From: Vitis vinifera
Taxonomy: Eukaryota; Streptophyta; Magnoliopsida; Vitales; Vitaceae
Length of the DNA: 64,000 nucleotides
Direction of reading: 5' to 3'
Assembly: GCF_030704535.1 (NCBI RefSeq)
Contig: NC_081821.1
Location: 7,455,001 to 7,519,000, forward strand
Under the pieces are notes generated by a model. The model saw nothing but the letters and a program-made list of their open reading frames with translations, was not told the origin of the DNA and made no database searches. Position 1 is the stretch's first letter. The number at the start of each line of letters is the position of its first letter. Shown one piece after another: positions 35,003-47,000 of the stretch. Position numbers and translations under genes: made by a program.

Positions 35003-35010
35003 AAAAATCT
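35003..35010 (+). promoter_or_regulatory. CCA1-binding-site motif
   Basis: AAAAATCT, about 970 bases upstream of the TOC1 ATG. This is the published CCA1-binding-site consensus. Occupancy is inferred. Confidence 0.45.
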
Positions 35011-35035
35011 TTTGCTTGTTTCCAAAAACAAAAAT

Positions 35036-35043
35036 AAAAATCT
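35036..35043 (+). promoter_or_regulatory. CCA1-binding-site motif
   Basis: A second AAAAATCT, 33 bases after the first, upstream of TOC1. Confidence 0.45.
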
Positions 35044-35092
35044 TTATGAGCAAGTGCCCACATTTTATTTCCCTTCTATCGTAGATCTTCTT

Positions 35093-35098
35093 CACGTG
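35093..35098 (+). promoter_or_regulatory. G-box
   Basis: CACGTG in the context TTCACGTGACGTGG, upstream of TOC1. It is a typical site for bHLH and bZIP factors, including light-signalling ones. Confidence 0.5.
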
Positions 35099-35383
35099 AC
35101 GTGGCCGTCTCTCTATCACTACCACTATCCACACACGCGCTCCAATATCTTCCTCTTTTCCACGTCCCCTTGCCCCCTCCTTATAATCCCCTCTTTATCC
35201 TCGTAACCTCTCCATTATTTCCATCTTTGCTTTTTCTTTGTTTTCGAAAACACTTTTTATTGTTTTTGGAAATTTGTTTCTGTTTTTATCGTCTATCAAA
35301 TTTTCGATCATGTGTTAATTCTGAATGTAAGTTTGCCACTAACGCCTCCACAGTTCCTTTTTTCATTTTAATTCATAATTAAT

Positions 35384-35392
35384 AAAATATCT
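35384..35392 (+). promoter_or_regulatory. Evening element upstream of TOC1
   Basis: AAAATATCT, an exact evening element, 586 bases before the TOC1 ATG. In Arabidopsis, CCA1 and LHY repress TOC1 through this element. Its presence here supports the same morning repression. Confidence 0.75.
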
Positions 35393-35782
35393 TTTTATGT
35401 TATTATTATTATTATTTATTGATATTATTAACAGTAGAAAGAAGCTGAGTGAGACGACTGAGAAGAAGGCTTGGGTGTCACTCGTTGTTTGCAGGGCCAA
35501 TCGCTAGTGGTGCTAACGTGCGCCTCTCTCTGCTGTCTGCAATCTAACCATTGATTTCCTTCTTTTTGTCGTTGATCCTCGATTCTGACTGTTGGATTGG
35601 CTGATTACTCTCATTTGCTCCACTTGCTTTAAATAATATTCTTTTATTCATTGCTTTCTGTTTGCGGATAGGGTAAACGTGCGCCAGCCTTTGCAAGCAG
35701 CATCGCCTTATTCTTCTCTCTCCTAGGTTTGGGGTTGGGGTTCGTATCTTGAGGGTGTACGGACGCTGATTCTGATCTGTTA

Positions 35783-35881
35783 ATGGAGTCTTGCACCGAA
35801 ACCGGAGAAAACGAAACCCTAACCCTATTTTGTGTCCCAATTTTGAGCGGAAAAGCGAGAGATGTCATGGAAGTTCTCTAG
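35783..35881 (+). CDS. Upstream ORF in the TOC1 leader (32 codons)
   Basis: ATG at 35783 opens a 32-codon frame ending in TAG at 35879-35881, 97 bases before the TOC1 ATG and not overlapping it. If the transcript starts upstream of 35783, ribosomes would meet it first. The peptide matches no family I know. Its role is speculative. Confidence 0.35.
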   Translation: MESCTETGENETLTLFCVPILSGKARDVMEVL

Positions 35882-35977
35882 TATTACCTGTAACACCGAT
35901 CGGGGATAAGGCGGTGTTTGGCGGTCGACGGAATTGTCATTTTTTATGTTGTGTTAGTGTTTCCTTGAATTGCTTGG

Positions 35978-38900
35978 ATGGAGATGGCGCGGAATGAGAT
36001 TGGCAGCGGCGGAAGTAACAGTAAGAGCAGTGATTCCTTTATCGATCGAAGCAACGTGCGGATTTTGTTGTGCGACAACGATACCAAGAGTTCGGACGAG
36101 ATCTTCACTCTTCTCTGCGGGTGCTCCTATCAAGGTACGTTTTTTTTTTTTTTTTCCTTGGTAATATTTTGAATTTTGAGTTCCTTTTTTTGGAGTTGTG
36201 AAGAGATTTTAGTTTAATTGTTTCCTGTTTTATGGATCATGTGGATTATGGAAGTTTGATTTGAATCTAGATTGTAGAAGTTTAAGTTTATCTATATATT
36301 TGATAGGCTTGCTTGTATATAATTTTTTATCCGTAGTAGAGATTTGTTGATAGGAAGTTGAGTTTGCATTTCTTTATATTGAAAATGCAAAGAAGAACTG
36401 AAGTTAAACATAATATTTTCCCAAGGAGATGGTGAATTTTAGCCAAGCTTGTGGTGAAGTATCTTGTAACATGATTGTAGTCGAGGGTTTTTATTTTTAT
36501 TTTTTTCTCTTTTGGTGGTGGGAAATGTTGTCTTGACATGATTTTCCTCTGAGACAAATGGATTTTTGGGCTTCATTTGTTGCTGTTGGATGCTTTTATT
36601 TTTTGGGAACACTATTGCTATAGTTATAACGGCATGTCTTTATATTCATCCAGAACAAACAATTGTATAAAATTTTATTTGAAGATTTACACATTTTGGG
36701 AAGGGGGCAAGCATTTCTGGTTTTGGCTGCCATCAGCTATCCATGAATGGGTTTGTTCAAAGACAACCAACTCAAATACTTGCTTTCCACAAAGAGATAC
36801 CTCCTATTTAAGTGTGCATAGCCTGGCAGTGCCTTAATGTTTTTTAGCAGGAAACTTTTCCTTTTGAAGTCCAAAAATAATACAAAAATTTATTGAATTT
36901 CCCAATAGAGGTCAATATAGTTGAAGAACAAGCTCCTCAGGCCTGAGTCCACCACTCATCTTGCTTATGAGTCAATTTGTTTTTTGTTCCTTTGTTCTTT
37001 GATTATATTTTGAGAAAGCTCCCTGCTACTGTTACACTGCTTGAGATACTTGTATCCATTTCCTGAGGAAACATGCATTTCTCTGCTAACTATGGATTTA
37101 TGTTGCTTAACAGTAACATCAGTGAGGTCAGCTAGACAGGTGATTGATGCATTGAATGCTGAGGGACATGATATTGATATCATACTCGCTGAAGTTGACC
37201 TTCCAATGACCAAAGGCATGAAGATGTTAAAGTACATTATGCGGGATAAGGAGTTGCGACGCATACCCATTATCAGTAAGCTTGACATATTATTTTTTTT
37301 CTTCTGTTTTTCCTAGTAAACACTTCAACTTAGGGGATTAAAACTGATCTTTATTATCTGCTTTTGTTTTGTTAAGTGATGTCTGCACAGGACGAGGTTT
37401 CTGTTGTTGTGAAGTGCTTGAGACTTGGTGCAGCTGACTACCTTGTAAAGCCTTTGCGCACAAATGAACTATTGAACTTGTGGACTCACATGTGGAGAAG
37501 GCGGCGAATGGTCTGTATCACTTGATCTTGGCATTTAGTTGTTTCAACTTTCAACTTCTTTTGGTGCACTTTCTAATTATTTCTCAGAGAACTTGGTCTC
37601 CATCACTAAAAACTAAGCATTGGTACATATGACGCAAACACAGGGAATTAAGGCCAACCTTTTTTCTCCTTGGAGATTGTTGCAGAAAATAATATGGTTT
37701 TAGACTGTAAGCATTCATTCTATAAGTTTTTCAAGCTGGCTGTCATATATTTCTCTCTATCCAAAAGAATTCATGGCCTTTTATTTACCTGTCCTTCTAT
37801 ATAAAGCAAAGTGGCTTCAACTGATTCCAAGTGCCAACTCTTTGCGTCTTTGTCATGTGTGTTTGCACCTCATATCTACCATTAAAAAAATTTCACGGTA
37901 TCCCTAAAAAGGGAAGATGGTTGGGTTGGGCATGAGAGGCCTTCAGGCTTATCTGTTACCCAGTGTCCAGTTAAGGGATTCCGCTTTTCTGGTTATCTAG
38001 CCCATTTTTTTCTGAGAAAAGAAGTTTCATCAGTTACCAACTTATGTCTCTAGAAGAAATATTCAGATTTTTTATTCATGCCATTATTTATGTTGACAGC
38101 TTGGACTTGCAGAGAAGAACATCTTGAATTATGATTTTGATGTGGCAGCTTCAGACCCTAGTGATGCTAATACAAACAGTACTATGTTCTCGGATGACAC
38201 GGATGACAAGTCACGGATGAGTGCCAATCCAGAGATGGTTGTTTCAGTTCATCAGGAAGATGAGGTGAGTTTAGTTTAGAGGATGAAGTCCAGTAGCATG
38301 GGTTAGAAGCAGCAAAATATTTGGAATCTGAACTAAGCAATTTCTCCAATTGGTTGGTTCCATTTGGTTAGGGAAAACCAGCATTGCATGGTGAATAAAC
38401 TTTCAACCGAGCTTAGTATTAAAATTCTCTAATTGCAAGTAGTAGCTATCTTGCCCTGTTTGCTTGTGAAATGCTGGAAATCTGTTTTCGTGCGCAATAT
38501 ATTCATCCTTTTTATATTGTTGTCTTATTCCAATTATTCCTATTCCTTGTTGCAACTTCATGGAAGGTGAATGATGTTTAAATTAATCTGTTATGCATTT
38601 GTATTTGTCTGCTTTCCCTTTACAGTCTAATGCTACTATTGATAGCACTGATGTTGCTGCTGAGCCTCCAGTTGTGAATCAGTTGGAATGTCGGCCTGAT
38701 GTTCCAGGAATTAGTGACAGGCGAACAGGTGTGTTTCTCCTCATCTTTCTGCATCAATTGCTGCATACTTTTGGGTGATTCATTAGAAATGAAATAACAA
38801 AGGTGATCAGTATTGCATTAATAACTCCATTCCTTTCTTTAAGCATTTGAAAAATCTCTATATGGTATATAATATCAGTAACAAGATTTCATGAAATGAG

Positions 38901-41644
38901 CCCTTTTTTATCTTCTTCTTGTGATCACTTGCATTTTATATGTTTTGTATGTCTCTAAACGCATTTGGAAAATAAAACGGAGTAATTTTTGTTTGATGGT
39001 TCTTCCAAACAAACATCATATGTTCTTTTTCATTTTCGTGCGGGATATCACAAATATGATGGTTATTTTTTATTTTTTATTTGGAAAGAAAAATGAATCC
39101 CTTTATTTACTTTATGGTCTTATTGTTGCTAATTGGCATGGTAATGGTGATATGCGCCAGAACTCAGTTTAGATATTATCTGCAACACATATAATCTCTC
39201 TCTCTCTCTCTCTCTCTGTGATAAGAAAAAGGAGGAAGCTTAGTAACACATACCAGGGGGGTTGTTGTTAACCCCCCAAGTGCATGGGAAGTGGTACAAG
39301 TTTACATCAAAAGAAATCCAAAGAAAGAAAGCAGATGGCAACCAAATATAATATGAAAGGATTTTTAAAAGAAAATATGAAGACAAAAAACAACAAGGGA
39401 CCATATTGGAGCACTGAAATAGGTAAAATAGAAGTGTCACTGTATATAATATAATCCAAAAGTTCACTGAAATATGTAAACATTTTGGTCTCCCATTCTG
39501 AAGAGTTTGCTAAAATTACCAATTAACCTTGCATGAGTAAGAGTGAAATTCAATTTAATTTTTTTTTTGGAAAAAAGGATTGTGGTGAAGGGATATTACA
39601 TGAATATGTTTTCTTATTTATATTTCTTTGTTTTACATATAAGAATATGTGCTAACATACATAGTCTAGGTTGTGTGGAACTTAAAAGTGTTCTTAAGTT
39701 GCCAATATTCTTTGTACTATTAATGCCACTTTCACCTTGTTACTGAAGAGGTTCACATGCTATGAGTAATTATGATCTTTTCCCCAAGAGATGCAAAGAG
39801 GAGACAGACACAACAAGGGATCAGAGAGAGATAAGGTGCCTATTACTGTTGGTGGTTAAGAGCAGTTTCTAAGGCAATTTAAATAGAGGACTATATATGT
39901 TTCTAAAACTTTTTGGTCATAGATCAGAGGGGCGACTTGTTTATTGGACATAGTGTATATGGTTAATTTGTTGGGGTAAACCATAATTATTTTATGCAAA
40001 GTGTAATTTGTTGCATCTTGTTGAATAGTCTAGTTTCTTCATGAAAATTGTGGGATTGCAGAAGATGGCTGACACTTAGAGCAAACTTCACAACCTGCTG
40101 TAACCAATTTTGCGATGTGCATTTCCTATTTTTTGCTATTCTATGCATCTTTGTAGATCCTTAGTGCTAAAGTTTCTTCACGAAAATTTTGGGATTGCAG
40201 AAGATGGTTGACACTTAGAGCAAACTTCACAACCTTCTGTAACCAATTTTGCGATGTGCATTTCCTATTTCTTGCTATTCTATGCATCTTAGTAGATCCT
40301 TAGTGCTAAAGTTTCTTCATGAAAATTGTGGGATTGCAGAGGATGGCTGACACTTAAGAGCAATCTTCACAACCTTCTGTAACTGATTTTGTGATGTGCA
40401 TTTCCTATTTCTTGCTATCCTATGCATCTTAGTAAATCCTTAGTGTTAAAGTTCAAGTAGCTGCACCATATACTGATAACAACAAATTCTTATATTTATT
40501 ATCAAAGCATACCTCACCATATCCCATTACATGGTAAATATGTAGTGTTAAATAATGGATAATGTACTCTGCTCTTACTACCCTCACTGGGAATAATAAC
40601 TGCAATCCCATCTAATAGTAAAGAGTACAACTATTTTTAGTATTTTGCTCCATATCACCCTTCCCCCTGGAAAATACCTATTAAGTTCTGGTTATTTTTT
40701 CAGGACAACTTCTTTCAGGCCCAAAAAAGAGTGAACTGAAGGTTGGTGAGTCTTCTGCCTTCTTTACATATGTCAAATCAAGCATGATTAAAACCAATTC
40801 TCAAGGGATTCCCAACATCAATGAAAGTGCTCCTCAACATTCAAGGATGGAAGAGAGAGTTCAAGCATGGAGTGAAAAGGGGGTTAATGATACCCAAGAA
40901 CATGAAAATGGAGAGGCATGGGAAAACTATTCACAAGGAGATGACTTTCCAAGCAGTAACAGCATCCCTGATTCTCTTTCTGTGGAGATGTCTTGTACCC
41001 CTCCTGCACCAATCGAATTTGTACAAGGAAGGAACTCGAAGGGAGAAGAGTTCTCTCAGGTGCCAATTCATCCAAGAAATGAACATCAAGTTGATATTTC
41101 AGGGTTTCCGGGGCACACTGCTTACCCATATTGTATGTCAGGAGTGATGAATCAAGTGATGATGCCATCATCTGCACAGCTGTATCCGAAGAGCCTGCAT
41201 GACATGCAAAATAATGCTACTACTTCTGCCATGCTACCTCAGTACAATCATCTTCCACAATGTCCTCCCCATGTGCCTGGAGTTGCATCATTTCCTTATT
41301 ATCCAGTTAGTATATGCCTGCAACCAGGTCAAATGTCCACTACACACCCCTGGCCATCATATGGAAATTCATCTTCCACTGAAGTGAAATTAGGTAAAGT
41401 AGATAGAAGAGAGGCTGCCTTGATAAAGTTTAGGCAGAAAAGGAAGGAGCGTTGTTTTGACAAGAAAATTAGATATGTGAACAGAAAACGACTTGCTGAA
41501 AGGAGGCCACGTGTGAGAGGACAGTTTGTGAGGAAAATGAATGGTGTAAATGTGGATCTTAATGGGCGACCTGCTTCTGTTGATTTTGATGAGGATGAAG
41601 AGGAGTATGAGGAGGAGAATGCATCAAGGGATTCTACTCCTTGA
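35978..41644 (+). CDS. TOC1: TOC1/PRR1 pseudo-response regulator (circadian clock)
   Basis: Core evening clock repressor, acting in the nucleus to bind DNA and repress morning genes. Six coding exons: 35978-36134, 37114-37275, 37377-37510, 38100-38264, 38626-38728 and 40704-41644. All junctions are GT..AG and in frame, giving 553 aa (the Arabidopsis protein is about 618). The pseudo-receiver spans about residues 27-140: LLCDNDT start, Glu79 where true receivers have the phospho-accepting Asp, and Lys131 in YLVKPL. A variable middle follows. The CCT domain is at about 476-518 ([20 protein letters not shown] through RGQFVRK), followed by an acidic tail. The ATG at 35978 is chosen as first in frame; a second lies six bases on. 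Two decayed copies of exons 1-4 lie upstream. Confidence 0.96.
39194..39217 (+). repeat. CT microsatellite in TOC1 intron 5
   Basis: About eleven CT units in a row. Confidence 0.9.
40032..40450 (+). repeat. 139-bp tandem repeat, three copies, in TOC1 intron 5
   Basis: Units start AGTTTCTTCAYGAAAATT at 40032, 40171 and 40310 (period 139), each containing GGGATTGCAGARGATGG and GCGATGTGCATTTCCTAT-like phrases. Each unit contains a TTGCAG that resembles an acceptor. The array ends about 250 bases before exon 6. Confidence 0.92.
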
Positions 41645-44055
41645 TGCATTCTCCCGGGGATGATCCTTTGGGATATCATTGTTGAGCTGCTAGTAGTTCC
41701 CTTGCAGTTAGAAAGCTTTTGTTCTAAAAGTTCCTGTGCCTTTCTCTGTTCACTTGGCAGCTGTCCATGCTCTCTTGGGTGAATGGGAAGTGGTACTTGG
41801 GCATTTCTATCATATTGATGCTGGGGGGTATACTACTTTAAGCATGCCAATATCCATTTCCTTCACTTGCCCATTGAAATAGGGGTGGAACATGTTGCCA
41901 CTTGTTGCTTATCCTGTTTTTAAGGCCAAATGTGCCACTGGTTCACCTTGCTTAAATAACACAATCACAAGGAGCTTTTTGATCAGGGTTAACACCTGCA
42001 GGTTGGGGATAATGGACCCAGAAGCTCCATACACTATCATTTTCAGTATGCAAATCCGTATGGTTGGATTGCCTCTCCAGTTTCTTTGAAGAAAGGCTGA
42101 TGGATTCTCTAAAATACTCTTGAAGGAGAGAAGGTAACTTCATATGGGGTTTTACAGCCAGATCAAATGTATTGAAGCCACTCTGACATTTTCCTCCTAC
42201 TTTTTGAACTATTTGGAAGTTTTATATCAGTTTAACCAGTTAAAAAATGCTACATGTAGTTTGCGTCAGTATATGAATCACTTCTTCATTTACAGGCAAC
42301 ATTTGGTTCTGACTACCACTAATCCAACATGATACTTTTCTACACCAATTTCTTGTCATAGCGAGTCAAGACTGTTTGTCTTGGGAGTTGGAATGTTCCA
42401 GCTTCACTATCATAAACTTTGATGCCTGCATCTTCACTATCATAGGAATTGAAGTAGCTCTAGCAAGATGCTTAACAAGCTTCCAGCAACCATTCTGGCA
42501 TTCTTGCAGGTGCTAGAGGGCAGGAATGGTGTCACTGTCAACAATGTCTATATTTGATTAGTGATTTGCTTCTTATTTTGCCCCCACAGGTTTTGATTGC
42601 AAGGTGGGAACTAATCTTATAGGAGAAATGATTAGTTCGCTCAACATGTCTTGAGTGCTTCTCTGGTCGGCAAACTGAGACATGGTGTGGTTTTTCTTCT
42701 TAAATCAAGGGCGTTCTTACATTGTGTCTTGCTTGCAGGAGTATGTGTGGAGAAGGTGATTGGAAATTTTAGTGTGAAGAAGTTCAACTCTTCAGTGCTG
42801 AGATGTAAGGATGGCTATTCTTGTTTGTGGATATTCATGGAGTGCTAGAGACAGTTCAAGAATGTTGAAAATAAAAATTTATTGGAATTCACAAAATTAT
42901 ATTTGCAAAGAGTTTCAGAGGCATTATTGTTGAAGGGAAGCACAAGAAATCAGTCAAGACTCGGAAAGCAGCAGAGGAGTTACTTTCTGTCACAAAGTAT
43001 ATACTAATTTTTATTTGACATTATGTAAGGTTATCATTGTCTCCTATCAATCAAGGAAGCAGCTGAGGTATTGCGAGGAGACCGTTTTGTGAATGATCCC
43101 CACTTTGATAGTGCTCACAAACATCCATATGTTCTGAGGCACGGTGGCTAGTAGGTCAGTTGCAATTGGGGGAAAGTGCTGGATCTCAAAATCCAATGTT
43201 TGACTCTCCAGGTCGCTGCCCTCAGCTCCACTATCCATTTGGGTTGTTACCTGATAAGATTGACGTGTGAAATGTGGTAGGCTCCAGTTCCACTTGCTTT
43301 CCTTTCCCAACATCGACCAGCCACTCTCTTACGACTTTCAGGACTCAGACTCCGGATTCCAATTCGTAATTCAATTCCCTTGATAACTCCAACTGGAAGG
43401 AGATGGAAAGCAACTCCAATGGGGTGGACAGAGAAACCATCCAACGCTCTCATTTGACTAGGACTAGAGGTCCCCCTAGAGGTGATCAAGACATCATCCC
43501 AAGGATACAACGTGGCTGGTCTCTTGTAAATTAAAATTCTTTTGGTCCCGATGCTGAAGAATTAGATCAGCATAGAAGACGATACGGGAAAAGGAAGCTT
43601 TCTCCAATTTGATCTTCGTGGGTTTCAATGTCTTGAATCGATATCCCCGAGGATCATATGGGAAATAAATAAATAAAATAGAATGGCAGCACCAAGAGAA
43701 TATCATGTAACCTTATCACAGGAAATGCAACAAAGCTCCAAAAAACACTATGCAAAGATGAGAACCGAAACAACACCAAAGACCAAGTCCAACACAATCT
43801 CCAAAACGTGACCCAAAAGGCCGAGGAACAGATGGAAAGCAAAACGAGAACAAGCTTCTTGATTTTTCAATGCCCAGTTCCTTATGTTTAGACAAGGACA
43901 GGATAACTAAGGCAAAGAACTGAGAGCTTGAAAACATAAGATGTAAGGCAGACACCCAATGCCGCACACATAAATTTATATAGAAATCAGAGTGCATTCA
44001 ATTACACACACCAATCCAAGATAATGCCGAAGGCTGAACAATTCGAATTTATGGG
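41645..44055. other. Shared 3' region between TOC1 (+) and VTI1-like (-)
   Basis: The 3'-untranslated regions of two convergent genes should lie here. Minus-strand frames at about 43047-43706 read like protein over 60-90 codons in two phases (for example RGYRFKTLKPTKIKLEKASF), but I recognise no family and see no start or splice plan. They may be a decayed fragment. No promoter or terminator could be set. Confidence 0.4.
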
Positions 44056-47000
44056 CTAATGAGCCAGCTTGAAATAAAGGATCAAAATGATTGCAAGGAC
44101 TAGGGCAGCAATTACGGAGCCGATGATCCATTTGTTCCTGCTCATCCTTCTTGACATAGCCGTCAGGATCTTCTTGCTTTTGCTAATATTGTCATCCACT
44201 CCGTGGAGCTGTACAACAAAAGATGGTTATCAATGAATTGTCAGCCCAACAATCTGATAAAAATTTGACTAGAGCTAAACTTCTAGTGGCTGATAAATAA
44301 GCCATACCTAGGTCTCCACCGCAAAGCTAAGGCTATGTTTGGTTCTAGGAAAGTACTAAAGAGACGAAGAAAAAAAAAAAAGACAGACAGAAAATGATTT
44401 GTGTGTTAAAAAATGCTTAGGAGAAAAGGAGGGGTAAATGCTAAAAGTACTTTTTCCCCATTTTCCTCAAGAAATGGTGGGGAAAGTTTAAGAGAAAATG
44501 CATTCCTTATAAATTTAAAGTGTGTTTGGTAGTGATTCTAGAAAATATTTCTAGTCTTTTTAACACTTAAATGATAATTTTAACTGTTAAAAAGGTTAAA
44601 AGTATTTTCTAAAATCACTGCCAAATAGGCTTTTAATCTTTTTTCCCTCAATTTCTCCATGAACCACCAAGGAGAAAAAATTTACAGTTTTTCCTTAACT
44701 TTTTTGTTTCTTCTCTTTTTCCCCTCCATTTCCATTCCCTCAAACTTCCTGGAAACCAAACAAAGCTTAAATCTAATTAGTACCTCCCCTGTTGGAAAAG
44801 ACCATTTGACTGGAGAGGGAGGTGATGGAAACAAAACTATGGACAGTAGATAAAAATCTCTAATCCACTATAAGAAAACAAAACTAGAAATGAAAACTAG
44901 CCAAAAGGAAAAAAAGCAATGAATCTAAGAGACTAGAAATGAACCATATACTGGAACAGAAGCACAGGTAAAGGACATACTGTGTTATGGGCATGTAGGA
45001 GAGACTGGCGTTGTTGGTGCAAATCTTGAAGGATTGAAACACCAAGTTCTTCTGTTTCAAGCATTGTTCTTCTACTCTCCTTAATTCGGTCACCGGACTG
45101 ATTCAATCTACCTGTCGACATCAATAACCTTGTTTTCTGATCAGCAGAAACCTGTCCAATAAAAACAAGAATGAGTATCAGCAAGATTTCTTTGCAGGGC
45201 TGTTCTAAATGGAAGCTGTAGATCATTTAAAAATAAATCATGTGCTGTTTCCTCCAATTTGCAAATGAGATAGAAAAAGCTAGCAACATGGAAAAGTAAA
45301 CAATGTTGAAACACAAAAACTTTCAAGTATTATTATGCAAGAAAGAAGGTCTAGTCCTAAAACACATCTCAAGCAAGACACATGACTTAATATCAGCAAA
45401 AAGATTATTAGTAACGAGGATAAGATTAAATACATTGTTATCCTGCCTGGATTGTGAGCCATCACCATTGCTATTAATGAGAGTAAATGTAATTAAGGTA
45501 TATGAGAGGAATAACACATTATGGACATCAGGCTTGTAACTTGAGTGAGGCCCATTATCCAGCACACCCTTAAAAGGGCAAGGTGTATTAATTCCTTGAC
45601 TTGATGTTCACTTATGTCAGAATAGTATGAGGCACACCAGTCTACTTCAGGCACCTTGATGTAGGACAACCCTAGGATGGTTGCCTACACTCAAGGGTAG
45701 GTGGACTAAGGTTTTATTTTTTAGGGTGTAAGGAGAGGAACAAAGAATAAATTTTATGGCAAAGAAAATTATAAGATAAGAAATAGAGAGAAAGAAGAAA
45801 CAATGAAGAAAAGATGGAAAAACCTTAGAGTCTCACTAAGGCCTTCTAGGAGTCTCATCTAGAAGAAAATCAATGGAGTCTCACCATTGAGGGTTGCAAC
45901 CTTGCAATAAAAGAAAATTTAATGTTATTCTTTTTTTTTTTTTAAAGACAAAGAGACAAAATTAAATAAAAAACGCCAAAACAGGGGGCGTTCCCTATGT
46001 ACACAGGCAGTATACAAAGAAAGCCAAACCCTAGACAACAAAGGAGAGAAAAAACCTAGAAAGAACAAAGTTAACCAACACCCCAATTACCCAACAAGTT
46101 CAAAAAAAAGAGATAGTCCAAGTCCATAAGTTGTTGAGACCACTCAAGAAGAGATCGAAGAAAGAGGTTCCTCAAACTCATATCTAACATCTCTTCCCCT
46201 TTGAACAATCTTCGATTTCGCTCTCCCCAAATACACCAAAACAGACAAATAGGTGTCATTCTCCAAACTATACTCCTTTTCTTCCCTAGGCCCTTAATTT
46301 TCCATTCAAGAAGCAAATTTCTCACTGATTCCGGGAACACCCACACCACCCCAAAGGAATAAAGCAACAAAGTCCAAAGCTTCCTTGTCTTACCACAATG
46401 AATTAGAATGTGATCCGCCGATTCCTCATTCTCTTTACAGAGATTACATCTATTAACCATAGACCAACCCCTCCTCATTAACATATCAACTGTAGAAATT
46501 TTACCCCAAACTGCTTCCCAAGCAAAAAAACGGGTTCTCAAAGGGGCATATGAACCCCAAACCTCCTTTGCTGGAAATAAGGGGTTGTTCTCCGCTTTTA
46601 AAGACCTATAATAAGATTTAACAATAAATTTTCCTTTCCTCTCTATCTTCCAAACTAAAGAATCCTCCCCTTCTTGAACCTTTATTGCAGAAATGTGATT
46701 CAACAAACGATTCACCTCCTCCAATTCCCAATCTTGAAAGGATCTTCTAAATTGCACCTCTCAACCCCCTCCACCACCTCCTTGTCTCCCCCAAAGATCA
46801 GCCACTACAGCAGAATTATGGGTTGCAATTCTGTACAGCAAAGGGAAGAGATCCTTCAGCTTAGAATCTCCTACCTAAAAGTCCCACCAAAATTTAGTGC
46901 GCCTCCCATTTCCAATACGAATACTAGTTCTAAGATAGAACTCCTCCCACCCCTTTCTAATGTCTTTCCAAAGGCTCATCCCATAAGGCTCCCTTACCTC

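Noticed and set aside
42651..43510. Possible gene between TOC1 and VTI1
   Set aside because: Short frames in different phases without a recognisable family or splice plan; kept only as an unassigned stretch.
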